Notes under the pieces: generated by a model | Database searches by the model: none | Seen by the model: the letters and a program-made list of their open reading frames with translations, nothing else | What the model was told of the DNA's origin: nothing | Assembly (NCBI RefSeq): GCF_014197445.1 | Contig: NZ_JACIFO010000012.1 | Location: forward strand, 1-63,132 | Length of the DNA: 63,132 nucleotides | Direction of reading: 5' to 3' | Origin: Mesonia hippocampi | GTDB taxonomy: Bacteria > Bacteroidota > Bacteroidia > Flavobacteriales > Flavobacteriaceae | Made by a program: the position numbers and the translations under genes | Shown: positions 1-9,170 of the stretch, piece after piece | Numbering within the stretch: the stretch's first letter is position 1 | Layout of the letters: the number at the start of each line of letters is the position of its first letter

Positions 1-3000
1 GTAGCAGCAACCAAAGGTTGGTTGATAACTTGGTCTATAACGGCATTGCTGGTAGTGCTAGGTAACCCACTTGTCCAGTTTCCTGCGGTATGCCAGTCGG
101 TATTTATGTTACCTGTCCAATAGGTTTTTATTCCTTGATGTTCAAAAGCTCCAATATCTATAGTACTACCAAACAAACGTGTATTTCCTGCTAAGTCGGT
201 ATCGTTATTGATATCACCTGTATAAAGACTATTACTACCTGTATTTATAGCAGGACTTCCATCTTTTAAGCTATAATCACCGTTAACAGGGTCTGTAAAA
301 ATATCGGTTTCGCTTAAACCTGTAGCATCGATGTTACCGTTAATAGTACTACTATTTCCTTGTATTATAGAGTTTTGAGCTTGGTAATTAACACCTGTTA
401 CGCCTCCCCAAACAATAGTATTGTATATCTTTGGCGAAGAAGAATAATTATATATCTCCCCTCCGTTATTAGTTGCCATATTATTTGCAATCGTTACATT
501 GGTTAAGCTAGGCGAAGCAGAATTATTATACATCCCCCCTCCGTTATTAGTTGTTATATTATTTGTAATCGTTACATTGGTTAAGTTAGGCGAAGAAAAA
601 TAATTATACATTCCACCACCACCAATATTTGTAAAGTTTCCTTTAACTATTACATTGGTTAAGCTAGGCGAAGAAGTCTCGTTATGTATACCACCGCCGA
701 ATTGAGTTGCTATGTTATTTATAACTGTTACATTGGTTAAGCTAGGCGAAGCAGTATTATTACACATTCCGCCACCTCTATTATTCTCTATAGTTTTTCC
801 ACTGATAACTATTTGGCCAGTTCCGTTGGCATTCCCTCTAGTTAGACTAAAACCATCTAATAAGGCGTTGCCTACATCGCCTACAGAGATAAATACATGG
901 TGAGCGTTTTCTGTGTTATTAGCAATGCTCAGTGTAGCCCCGCTTCCTGTTATGATATCATCATCGTTAAAATCTCCACTTAAAATGCTTCCTGTGATTT
1001 CAGAAAAATCTCTAGCATGAGTTAAGTTGGTAATGCCATTGGCGGGGTCAAAGCCACCATAAAGTTGTACGTTTTTAACTAACACAAAAGCGTTGTCACG
1101 GTTGGCATCATTGGTGTAATTTCCGTCTTCGGCACTATATAAAGGCTTATATGTTCCTTTAGCTACATAGATTTGTAGGGGCTGACTATCAAAAACCGAG
1201 CTATCAGCATCTTGTTGTATTCTAGCCCATTTTAAGGCATCGGCAAGTTCTGGGGTGGCGTTTGCCCAAGAGTCTCCCGTTTGTGTACCTCCTATTATGT
1301 TTTTATTTACATAAATAATATTGTTAGTATTTGGAGTGATATTTGGAGTTTGATATTCAAAAGCTCCTATATCTATGATATTGTTATGTAAACGAGGATT
1401 TCCCGAAGGGTCGGTGTCGTTATTTAGGTCTCCACCTGCGTTGATGTAAGCGGTGTTATCTCCTGCATCTATGGCAGGGCTATTGTATTTTAAGCTATAA
1501 TTACCGTTAGCAGGGTCTGTAAAAATATCGGTTTCGCTTAAGCCCGTAGCATCGATGTTGCCGTTATTTGTATTGTTGTCTCCTTCTATCAGTGAGTGGT
1601 TTGCAGTGTAATTACCGTTCCAACCCTTATATAAGCCTCCCCAAACAATGGTATTGTTTATGGCTGGTGACGAAGAATTATTATACATCCCATCACCGCT
1701 TTGAGTTGCCATATTATTTACAATCGTTACATTGGTTAAGCTAGGCGAAGAATAATAATTATATATCCCACCACCATTATTTGTAAAGTTTCCTGTAATT
1801 ATTACATTGGTTAAGTTAGGCGAAGAATTATAATAATTATACATCCCACCACCATATTTAGTTGCTATGTTATTTACAATTGTTACATTGGCTAAGCTAG
1901 GCGAAGAACTTACATTATAAATTCCTCCTCCGCTACTTTGTTCTACGTAATATGAGTTAACATAAGTACTAGTGTTATTGTTAGCATTTCCTCCAGTTAG
2001 GCTAAAACCGTCTAATAAGGCGTTGCCTACATTTCCAGTGGCGATAACAATTTGGTAAGCGTTTTCTGTGTTATTACTAAAACTAAGCGAAGCACCGCTT
2101 CCTGTTATGATATCATCATCGTTAAAATCTCCACTTAAAATGCTTCCTGTTGTGCTAGAAAAATCTCTAGTATGAGTTAAGTTGGTAACACCATTAGCTG
2201 GATCAAAACCTCCATATAGCTGTACGTTTTTAAGCATAACAAAGGCGTTGTCACGGTTGGCATCATTGGTGTAATTTCCGTCTTCGGCACTATATAAAGG
2301 CTTATATGTTCCTTTAGCTACATAAATTTGTAGGCTATCGTTCTGCAGCCAATTATTATCTGTGTAATGTTGAGTTCTTGCCCATTTTAATGCATCGGCA
2401 AGTTCTGGGATGGCATTTGCCCAAGAGTCTCCTGTTTGTGTACCTCCTATTATGCTTTTATTTACATATATGATGTTATTAGTATTTGGAGTGATGTTTG
2501 GAGTTTGATATTCAAAAGCTCCTATATCTATGGTATTATTACGTAAACGAGGATTTCCCGCAAGGTCGGTATCGTTATTTAGGTCTCCACCTGCGCTGGT
2601 GTAAGTGGTGTTATCTCCAGTATCTATGGCTTGACTATTTTCTTTTAAGCTATATTCACCATTAGCAGGATCTGTAAAAATATCGGTTTCGCTTAAGCCC
2701 GTAGCATCGATGTTACCGTTATTTGTATTGCTATCGCCTTCTATCAAGGAGTAATTTGCAGCATAACTACTGGTATTTTCATTAAATATTACCCCAAAAA
2801 CAATAGTATTGTAAATGCTTGGTGAAGAAGAGTCATTATATATCCCACCTCCATTAGTCGCTGTATTGCTTGCAATTGTTACATTAATTAAATTAGGTGT
2901 GGAGTAATCATAATTAAAGATTCCGCCCCCATTCCCATTATTTGCTTTATTTCCAGTAATTTTTACATTAGTTAAGCTAGGTGAAGAAGAGCCATTATAT

Positions 3001-3905
3001 ATCCCTCCTCCATTATTTGTAGAGTTCTCTGTAATTATAACATTGGTTAAGCTCGGCGAAGAAGCATAATTATACATCCCTCCTCCGTTATTAGTTGCCA
3101 TATTATTTGCAATTGTTACATTGGTTAAGCTCGGCGAAGAAGCATAATTATTAAACATCCCACCACCGTCATTATTTGTAGAGTTCCCTGTAATCGTTAC
3201 ATTGGTTAAGCTAGGCGAAGAAGCATAATTATACATCCCCCCTCCGTTTTTTTGTTCTACGTATAATGAGTTAACATAAGTACCAGTGTTGTTGTTAGCA
3301 TTTCCTCCAGTTAAACTAAAACCGTCTAATAAGGCGCTGCCTACATCTCCAGTGGCGATAACAATTTGGTAAGCATTTTCGGTGTTATTACTAAAACTAA
3401 ACGAAGCCCCACTACCTGTTATGATATCATCATCGTTAAAATCTCCACTTAAAATGCTTCCTGTGGTTTCAGAAAAATCTCTAGTATGAGTTAAGTTGGT
3501 AATGCCATTGGCGGGGTCAAAGCCACCATAAAGTTGTACGTTTTTAACTAACACAAAAGCGTTGTCACGGTTGGCATCATTGGTGTAATTTCCGTCTTCG
3601 GCACTATATAAAGGTTTATATGTTCCTTTAGCTACATAAATTTGTAGGCTATCGTTTTGTAGCCAGTTGTTGTTGGCATCGTGTTCTGTTCTTGCCCATT
3701 TTAGGGCATCGGCAAGTTCTGGGATGGCGTTAGCCCAAGAGTTTCCAGAGCCATTACCGCCTGTTACATTTTTATTTACATAAAGGACTCCATTATTTGG
3801 TGTTGGTATCTGTGTTTGTGCCCTGCTAGTATAAGTAGTCCATAGTGTAAATAATAAGATGAGTATGTTTTTAACATACAAGCTTGTTTGATAGTAATTT
3901 TTCAT
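1..3905 (-). CDS. Partial giant secreted parallel beta-helix / choice-of-anchor Q-type protein (N-terminal part)
   Basis: The reading frame is open from ATG at 3905 down to the left edge, so about 1300 residues are visible and the C-terminus is missing. Residues 1-29 are a signal peptide ending SRAQ. Three related modules of roughly 1.15-1.3 kb follow. Each opens with a YVNK...SWANAIPELADALKWAR-like stretch, then YVAKGTYKPLYSAEDGNYTN and LLDGFSLTGGNA. A run of short beta-helix turns (GGGMYNYASSPSLTNVTI-like) comes next, and each module closes with GLSETDIFTDPANGEYSLK and a TIDIGAFEYQ anchor. Near the edge a new domain begins (TYWTGNINTDWHTAGNW). Such modules occur in surface proteins of Bacteroidota that are usually exported by T9SS, but the sorting domain would lie outside the window. 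Its substrate or adhesion target is unknown. Confidence 0.85.
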   Translation of the reverse strand, partial: MKNYYQTSLYVKNILILLFTLWTTYTSRAQTQIPTPNNGVLYVNKNVTGGNGSGNSWANAIPELADALKWARTEHDANNNWLQNDSLQIYVAKGTYKPLYSAEDGNYTNDANRDNAFVLVKNVQLYGGFDPANGITNLTHTRDFSETTGSILSGDFNDDDIITGSGASFSFSNNTENAYQIVIATGDVGSALLDGFSLTGGNANNNTGTYVNSLYVEQKNGGGMYNYASSPSLTNVTITGNSTNNDGGGMFNNYASSPSLTNVTIANNMATNNGGGMYNYASSPSLTNVIITENSTNNGGGIYNGSSSPSLTNVKITGNKANNGNGGGIFNYDYSTPNLINVTIASNTATNGGGIYNDSSSPSIYNTIVFGVIFNENTSSYAANYSLIEGDSNTNNGNIDATGLSETDIFTDPANGEYSLKENSQAIDTGDNTTYTSAGGDLNNDTDLAGNPRLRNNTIDIGAFEYQTPNITPNTNNIIYVNKSIIGGTQTGDSWANAIPELADALKWARTQHYTDNNWLQNDSLQIYVAKGTYKPLYSAEDGNYTNDANRDNAFVMLKNVQLYGGFDPANGVTNLTHTRDFSSTTGSILSGDFNDDDIITGSGASLSFSNNTENAYQIVIATGNVGNALLDGFSLTGGNANNNTSTYVNSYYVEQSSGGGIYNVSSSPSLANVTIVNNIATKYGGGMYNYYNSSPNLTNVIITGNFTNNGGGIYNYYSSPSLTNVTIVNNMATQSGDGMYNNSSSPAINNTIVWGGLYKGWNGNYTANHSLIEGDNNTNNGNIDATGLSETDIFTDPANGNYSLKYNSPAIDAGDNTAYINAGGDLNNDTDPSGNPRLHNNIIDIGAFEYQTPNITPNTNNIIYVNKNIIGGTQTGDSWANATPELADALKWARIQQDADSSVFDSQPLQIYVAKGTYKPLYSAEDGNYTNDANRDNAFVLVKNVQLYGGFDPANGITNLTHARDFSEITGSILSGDFNDDDIITGSGATLSIANNTENAHHVFISVGDVGNALLDGFSLTRGNANGTGQIVISGKTIENNRGGGMCNNTASPSLTNVTVINNIATQFGGGIHNETSSPSLTNVIVKGNFTNIGGGGMYNYFSSPNLTNVTITNNITTNNGGGMYNNSASPSLTNVTIANNMATNNGGEIYNYSSSPKIYNTIVWGGVTGVNYQAQNSIIQGNSSTINGNIDATGLSETDIFTDPVNGDYSLKDGSPAINTGSNSLYTGDINNDTDLAGNTRLFGSTIDIGAFEHQGIKTYWTGNINTDWHTAGNWTSGLPSTTSNAVIDQVINQPLVAA

Positions 3906-4248
3906 GGTTTTGGTTAATTATTATAAAATGAAATTTTAAGGTATTACTGAATAGTTCTCTTTAATATTAGCCTTTACTATCTTTATCAAAATAGTTATTA
4001 GGTTAATTTATATAAGAAAATAAGATTGGTTAATTTTTATTTACTTCATTACTTGAGTAAGCAAGATAGCAAAATAAGTTAATTTATTTTTAATATCAAA
4101 AAAACAGCTTTGCGAAAAAGTTTCATTTTTTTGTTTTTAATTATTGAAATAAGTAAATTAATGTTATTTTGATGTGAAATAATTGTTTTTTATCTAAAAC
4201 AATAGTAATTTATTATTAAGTGTATTATTATGGTAGAATTAACGAGGT
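3906..4248. other. AT-rich intergenic region
   Basis: This 343-nt stretch lies upstream of the large beta-helix gene and beyond the stop of the small secreted ORF. It is very AT-rich with poly-T and poly-A runs and holds no convincing gene. It presumably contains the promoter of the beta-helix gene, but no clear TAnnTTTG box with a well-placed upstream TTG could be assigned. Confidence 0.5.
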
Positions 4249-4524
4249 TTATGGTGTCGTTTTTGGAAAGGGTAGCCCTCTATTGGTATTAGCTTTGTTT
4301 TTATAAAATAAGCAATTGGTTGGTGTAGTTTCTCCAAAACTAACTAAGCCGTTACCAGCACATTCATCTATTTCCCATTTATTTTCTCCTAAAAGGCTAC
4401 CTGTTGTCCATGCTGAGGCGGCATCTTCGAAATCGCTAAAAAATAGATTTACCGTTTGGGATAAAACGTTTGGACTGAACGAAAAGAGTAAGAAGAAGAA
4501 AAATAAAAAAGTATTTTTTTTCAT
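4249..4524 (-). pseudogene. Short secreted-protein fragment with signal peptide
   Basis: The likely start is the ATG at 4524 (MKKNTFLFFFFLLFSFSP), because the signal peptide begins there; an upstream in-frame ATG at 4578 would add 18 atypical residues. About 22 hydrophobic residues are followed by NLFFSDFEDAASAWTTGS and ENKWEIDECAGNG, which resemble the beginning of large extracellular flavobacterial proteins whose first domain binds carbohydrate or forms a jelly roll. The ORF stops after about 91 residues with no C-terminal sorting domain. It is therefore probably a truncated gene left by rearrangement, although a small secreted protein cannot be excluded. Confidence 0.5.
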
Positions 4525-4703
4525 GACAAAAATTATATGTTTAATTTTTAGATTTGGATAATGTTTATTTCTGTGCAAGTTCGATAAGAGATGCGTAAAA
4601 AGAAATACGTACCTCTACGTATTTTTTTTGAATGTTGCTACGCGAGAAAAGGACATACTGCTTTTATATTAGGTAGCTAGCTTATAAATTGTAGGCCAGT
4701 ATA

Positions 4704-4881
4704 GCTTTTACCAGAGGTGTTTTTATAACCTACCATTTAGAGGCAGATAAACGCTATGTATTATATGCAATAGATAAATTTTTTATTGAAGTAACTTATG
4801 CTGTAGAAGCAAATAAGCTATTAGCTATAAAAAGTTTTAAAACAGGAAAGCTGTTGGATAAATACTCTAATTTTGATAAAG
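4704..4881 (+). repeat. 178-bp inverted repeat, left copy
   Basis: This segment is nearly identical (about two mismatches) to the reverse complement of 14483-14660. The two copies bracket the MauE/DUF6520/M16/SusD/SusC block. Homology stops sharply at both ends, so the repeat unit is a gene fragment and not a longer duplicated region. Inverted repeats of this length could allow recombinational inversion of the 9.6 kb between them; that is an inference. Confidence 0.85.
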
Positions 4882-4919
4882 AAATACATTTAAAAAACAA
4901 ATCACCTAGCCCTAAATAA
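4704..4919 (+). pseudogene. 5'-truncated copy of the gene at 14472-14711
   Basis: The plus-strand frame reads AFTRGVFITYHLEADKRY and continues to DKYSNFDK, matching residues 18-76 of the intact protein on the minus strand at 14472-14711. The first 178 nt differ at only about two positions. The copy has no start codon, because homology begins abruptly at GCTTTTACC. After the homology ends it acquires a different tail (EIHLKNKSPSPK) before TAA. The near identity suggests a recent duplication in inverted orientation. It is most likely non-functional. Confidence 0.8.
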
Positions 4920-5451
4920 TCGATATAAATTGGTAACGGACTAAAAATAGCTAATTGTATTTTTAGTTATGAGTGATAGTGTTAAATAAAAAAGCCAAAA
5001 AGATATACATACCATAACCTATAAAAAAGCGAAGCCCAACAAGTGGGCTTCAGGCGGTACGAGCCGCCCGAAGCGTAACACGTCCCTTTGAATTGTAAAA
5101 ATACAAAAAATATACAACATAAAACGAATAGTTGTAATTAGCTTTCAAAATTTAATTCACCCCCTTGATATGTATCTAGAATCATTATTTGCTAGTGATG
5201 TTTATGAAGCAACAAAGTTGATTTAAACCCAGGTAATAGTTTTTTGTAAATATTTTTTGTGATTCTATAAATGCTTACAAATATGTCTTTTTAACACTTT
5301 TGTGAGATTTATAAGTAAAATAGGTGTTTTTTGAGTAAAAAAAACAAAAATAATCCCTTATAGATATGTATTAATCCCTTAGAGATAAGTTTCTAGACCT
5401 CGAATGTCATTTTTATCTCCGAACTTTACCAGAGAATAAAAAAGGGATATT
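4920..5451. other. Intergenic region with hairpins upstream of the MauE-like gene
   Basis: No gene is supported here. Visible structure includes an inverted repeat ACTAAAAAT (4940-4948) / ATTTTTAGT (4959-4967). There are also two adjacent GC-rich hairpins: GAAGCCCA (5031-5038) with TGGGCTTC (5044-5051), then GGCGG (5053-5057) with CCGCC (5064-5068). The rest is AT-rich and should contain the promoter of the gene at 5452. The GC-rich hairpins contrast with the surroundings and may be the remains of a small mobile repeat. Confidence 0.5.
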
Positions 5452-5925
5452 ATGTATAAAAACAAGCGTATTATTTTAGGGAAGTATATACTTCGTTTTT
5501 CTAGGTTATTTTTTATGGTGTTGTTTTTATATGCAGGGCTTACTAAACTTTTAAGTATGACCTTGTTTATTGATAACCTATCCAACTCTCCAATGCTAAA
5601 CAATAACGAAGTGATATTGGCAATTGCTTATGGCCTCCCTATAACTGAACTTACAGTTAGTGCATTATTGTTTATTAAAAAACAACTAAGCATAAGCCTG
5701 TTTCTAATCTTGTTTTTACTTATAGGATATATTAGCTACTTAGTTGCTTTATTATTTATGTATCCTGAGATACCCTGTAACTGCCGTAGCTTTTTCCCTA
5801 TACTTAATTGGCACGGGCACTTATACTTTACTATTGGATGTACATTGCTAGCTATAGCTAGTATAATTATAAAGATTTTGCTGCGCAGCGAAGCAGGGAC
5901 GAGCCGAAAACCTGAAAAAGAGTAG
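5452..5925 (+). CDS. MauE/DoxX-like redox-associated membrane protein
   Basis: This 157-residue integral membrane protein has about four hydrophobic segments (near residues 18-38, 50-70, 75-105 and 124-145). A CNC motif sits in the loop at about residue 114, followed by SFFPILNWHGHLYFTIG, the layout seen in MauE/DoxX-type proteins. In methylamine dehydrogenase systems MauE helps form disulfides in the periplasm; related proteins are thought to exchange electrons between quinones and periplasmic thiols. The gene directly precedes a small exported protein with two cysteines, which fits a role in its oxidation. The C-terminal tail (SEAGTSRKPEKE) is hydrophilic and more GC-rich than the rest. Confidence 0.7.
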   Translation: MYKNKRIILGKYILRFSRLFFMVLFLYAGLTKLLSMTLFIDNLSNSPMLNNNEVILAIAYGLPITELTVSALLFIKKQLSISLFLILFLLIGYISYLVALLFMYPEIPCNCRSFFPILNWHGHLYFTIGCTLLAIASIIIKILLRSEAGTSRKPEKE

Positions 5926-5953
5926 GCATATTATTCATTTAAATTTTTATGTT

Positions 5954-6229
5954 ATGAAACCTAAATTTTTAATTCCTGTATTGGCAATTATATTTGCAGT
6001 TGCCATGTCATTTACTACTGTTGCAGTAAGTGCAGACCCTAGTTCCGATTACATTTTTAGAAATGGAAATTGGCATCAAATTCCTGAAATGAATTGTGTT
6101 AATCAAGACCAAAGCTGTTTGGTACGTGTACTACCTGATGGCACAAACTATCCAATTTATGATTCACAAAGTTTCTCTGACCCCAAAATTGGTAGTGGGA
6201 AAGTGGTAGGAGAAGTTACTTTAGATTAA
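5954..6229 (+). CDS. Small exported protein, DUF6520-like, with a cysteine pair
   Basis: This 91-residue protein begins MKPKFLIPVLAIIFAVAMSF, a signal peptide probably cleaved after VSA near residue 27. The short mature part contains CVNQDQSC, two cysteines spaced by six residues, and ends GEVTLD. Small proteins of this look, often labelled DUF6520, are frequent in Flavobacteriia beside MauE-like genes and SusC/SusD loci. It starts 28 nt after the MauE-like gene and is followed by a strong terminator, so the two form a small operon. A role as a secreted peptide or as a substrate of the neighbouring redox and transport proteins is conceivable but unproven. Confidence 0.65.
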   Translation: MKPKFLIPVLAIIFAVAMSFTTVAVSADPSSDYIFRNGNWHQIPEMNCVNQDQSCLVRVLPDGTNYPIYDSQSFSDPKIGSGKVVGEVTLD

Positions 6230-6241
6230 TCTTTAAAAATA

Positions 6242-6274
6242 GAAACCGGACTTACATCCGGTTTCTTCTTTTTT
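6242..6274 (+). terminator. Rho-independent terminator after the DUF6520-like gene
   Basis: GAAACCGGA (6242-6250) pairs perfectly with TCCGGTTTC (6257-6265) around a 6-nt loop, followed by a T-rich tract to 6274. It closes the MauE-DUF6520 operon just before the convergent M16 peptidase gene. Confidence 0.9.
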
Positions 6275-6311
6275 AAATATGTAATTATAAATTTTTAGAC
6301 TTAAGCTAGAC

Positions 6312-9170
6312 TTACTTATAAGTAGCAAATTCGTACAAGCACTCGTCCGTTATATATCGTTTTGTTAGGTTTTTAAGTAATTTTGGAGTAATGGCGTTTA
6401 CAGTTAATTTTATGCTTTCTAAGTTAACCCAAGGGCTTTGCCCTTTATAATAAGCCAAGAGTCGATTTTGGGTTGACAGGGAGCCTGAAGCCATACTTAT
6501 GACATAGGATTGGGCGGCTTTAAACTCCTCTTTATCTATATTTCCCAATTTTATATTCTCTATTATTTTTTTTGCTTCTTTTCGTATCGATGGTAGTTCT
6601 TTGGCCTTACAGCCGATATGAAATGAAAAATCATATGCATTAGATTCAGCTGGTGGGTTAAAACTAGCGTTCACCCCATAGATAGAAAAATTCTTCTCGT
6701 AACGCAAGTCCATGAGACGTTCCCCTAGTATTCGGCTAAGCATCTGTAAGCCTAAATACTCTTGGCTATTTGATGGAATATCGGTCAATACATAGCGTAT
6801 TAAATATTGAGTCTTCTCTGAATTTATTATCGTGTCGCCTATATTATTGAGTGCAGGATGCTTTTGTGCTTTGTTTTTTTGCTTTAGCCTAGGTTGGCAT
6901 TTTAATTTAGAATTACTCTGCGGTAGGTTACCTATATATTTTTGAGCTAGGCAAAGTAAAGCAGGCTCTTCTATATTTCCCCTAACTACAAAAGTAAAAT
7001 CTTGGGTTTGACCGAAGAGCTGCTGATAGCTTTGGTAGGCGGTGTCTAAATCTGTCTGTTTAACTCCTATCCATAATTGCTCTCCTACATTTGTATAGGT
7101 ATTGCGACCCATGAGTTGCTCTATCCGATTTTTAAAGTTAAAAAAAGAAACGTCATAGGGGGATTGAAAATATTCTATCTTTTTCTGTCGCTTCCAATAG
7201 TCAAATGCCTTGGTGTCATAACGGGGTTGGGTCATATAAAGATACATCATTTGAAACCACTTCTCTAAAGTTTCTGTCGAAGCCTTTCCTTTAATGCCTG
7301 ATTCCTCAGCTTCGACATAAGGTCTAATGGTAAAGAGATGTGGTTGTTGTTCTATAAAGCGTTCTAAATCAAATTTATTCCATGTGCCTATGCCTGATTG
7401 AAGTACTATGTTTGCCGAATTTCGTGCCGCATAGGTGGAGGGTTCTGGAAAACAATGACTCCCCCACGGACTGAACCCCGTGATTTCAATTTTTCCTTCC
7501 TTGTAACGGGCAGTGGTGTCTTTATGAAAAATCAATCGAGCTCCATTCTTAAAAATAAAACGTTTACCGCCACTTTTGGTCGTTCCTTTTGCTTTGATTT
7601 TTTGAGACGTCAAGGAAGCCATCACCTCGTTGTTCAACAAAGACTGATCCCATGTTTCTGGCAGGTAAGGTTTGACGGGCTTTTGAAGCGTTTTATCAAT
7701 GAGATTTCTTACCTGCATTTCCGTATAATTGGCTGCTGCACTTCCTTTTGTGGCAATCACGGCTATGTCTTCTGGTATCAATTGGATTATTTTTTTGAGT
7801 TCTTGATTGAATTGGGTGAGACTCATTTCATTCCACCATTGTTTTAATAAAGTTTTTTTGTGGGCAGGTAAGGCTTCTCCTGCTACAAAATGCCGGTAAA
7901 TTTCTTGGGACCAATAGTTCGTACTAGTGGTGTCTTGGTAATCAAGAATAAGATCTTGGTTTTTTACCACTTCTTCCCATTCTTTAGGATGCACTCCAAA
8001 TTCTTTCAATTGATGTAAATAACTTATAAAGGTTTCTAAAGCTTTTTCACTGTATCCTACTTCAAAATCAATCAAAGCATTATGCGCTTTAAAACTCATA
8101 ACGACTTGTGACCGATAGGTGTGCTTATTTAAAAAATTAAAATGTATGTCATAAGACTGCTGTAATTTATTCAAGCGTTCTTGCAAAAGTTGTGTCATGG
8201 ATTGCCAAAGGAAAAGTTGTTTTAGTCCTTCAATGCGATGTATTTTTTCTTGGGTATATGGATCTCTAAAGCCTAAATATAATCGATTTCGGTTGTTTTT
8301 GACTTGTGTAGTCTCTTTTTCTCCTTGGGTGATGTTAATCCAACCTGGAGGCTGCATTTTTAAGTCACAATTAGGAAGAGGCTTAGGGTTTATAGGCATA
8401 GGAATGCTTCCGAACATGTGTTTAATTTTAGCCTTTAACTGTTCGGGGTGTTCTATATTTCCCACCACGCCTATTGCCATTAAATCGGGGCGGTACCAAG
8501 TGGCATAAAAATCACGTAATTCTTTTGCAGGAAAATTAGTATTGTAGTCGAAGAAATTTTCCCAAGATGGATAGCAAGGGTTAATGTGTTGCAGCATCTT
8601 TGATTTGGCCCGATGCGCAGACAAATTTTGCACCCGTGTATTAAACTCTTGTAGCAATACCCCCCGTTCATTCTCAATATCTTCATCGGTAAGTTTTAAG
8701 CCATGAGCAATATCTTTAAACCATAATAAAGCCGTGTGGATTCCTTCGGGATTGCTCGATGCGACGGGGAATTGGTAATTAGTGCTGTAGTATCCACTGG
8801 CTGCGTTAACATCCCTTAAATTTCGGATGCCTGCTTTGGCTAAGCGTAAACTATCTACTTTTAATCCTTCAGGAAAATGGGTACTAGATTTAAAGGCCAT
8901 ATGCTCTAAAAAATGAGCAAGGTTAGGTTGTTGTTTCCCTTCTTGTATCGCTCCAGCTTTTACCCAAAAACTCATTTTAATATCAGAAGTACTTTCGTTT
9001 AAAGGCTTAATGTAATAGGTTAAGCCATTAGGGAGTTGCCCATGTATAATGCTTGAGTCTACAGGCGGTGCCTTTTTTGACTTAGCGACTTGACCATAAC
9101 AGTAAAATTGTACACCTAATAATAGTAGTATAATGCTAAAGATATTGAGGTAATTGTTATTTGTTTTCAT
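6312..9170 (-). CDS. M16 family (insulinase/pitrilysin) zinc peptidase, secreted
   Basis: This 952-residue protein starts with a signal peptide (hydrophobic residues 9-25). The zinc motif HFLEH lies at residues 86-90 and the third zinc ligand is expected at Glu166 or Glu168 in EDIENERGVLL, about 76 residues later as usual for M16. Two M16 halves are present; the C-terminal half (about residue 560 onward) is inactive-like. M16 enzymes cut peptides enclosed in a chamber. The ATG overlaps the SusD stop codon (TAATG), so translation is coupled to the SusC-SusD pair. This points to processing or degradation of peptides imported through SusC. Localisation is periplasmic or outer-membrane associated. 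Confidence 0.92.
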   Translation of the reverse strand: MKTNNNYLNIFSIILLLLGVQFYCYGQVAKSKKAPPVDSSIIHGQLPNGLTYYIKPLNESTSDIKMSFWVKAGAIQEGKQQPNLAHFLEHMAFKSSTHFPEGLKVDSLRLAKAGIRNLRDVNAASGYYSTNYQFPVASSNPEGIHTALLWFKDIAHGLKLTDEDIENERGVLLQEFNTRVQNLSAHRAKSKMLQHINPCYPSWENFFDYNTNFPAKELRDFYATWYRPDLMAIGVVGNIEHPEQLKAKIKHMFGSIPMPINPKPLPNCDLKMQPPGWINITQGEKETTQVKNNRNRLYLGFRDPYTQEKIHRIEGLKQLFLWQSMTQLLQERLNKLQQSYDIHFNFLNKHTYRSQVVMSFKAHNALIDFEVGYSEKALETFISYLHQLKEFGVHPKEWEEVVKNQDLILDYQDTTSTNYWSQEIYRHFVAGEALPAHKKTLLKQWWNEMSLTQFNQELKKIIQLIPEDIAVIATKGSAAANYTEMQVRNLIDKTLQKPVKPYLPETWDQSLLNNEVMASLTSQKIKAKGTTKSGGKRFIFKNGARLIFHKDTTARYKEGKIEITGFSPWGSHCFPEPSTYAARNSANIVLQSGIGTWNKFDLERFIEQQPHLFTIRPYVEAEESGIKGKASTETLEKWFQMMYLYMTQPRYDTKAFDYWKRQKKIEYFQSPYDVSFFNFKNRIEQLMGRNTYTNVGEQLWIGVKQTDLDTAYQSYQQLFGQTQDFTFVVRGNIEEPALLCLAQKYIGNLPQSNSKLKCQPRLKQKNKAQKHPALNNIGDTIINSEKTQYLIRYVLTDIPSNSQEYLGLQMLSRILGERLMDLRYEKNFSIYGVNASFNPPAESNAYDFSFHIGCKAKELPSIRKEAKKIIENIKLGNIDKEEFKAAQSYVISMASGSLSTQNRLLAYYKGQSPWVNLESIKLTVNAITPKLLKNLTKRYITDECLYEFATYK

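Noticed and set aside
7398-7847. Plus-strand ORFs inside the M16, SusC and other large genes
   Set aside because: They are antisense shadows of well-supported genes and show no recognisable domain.
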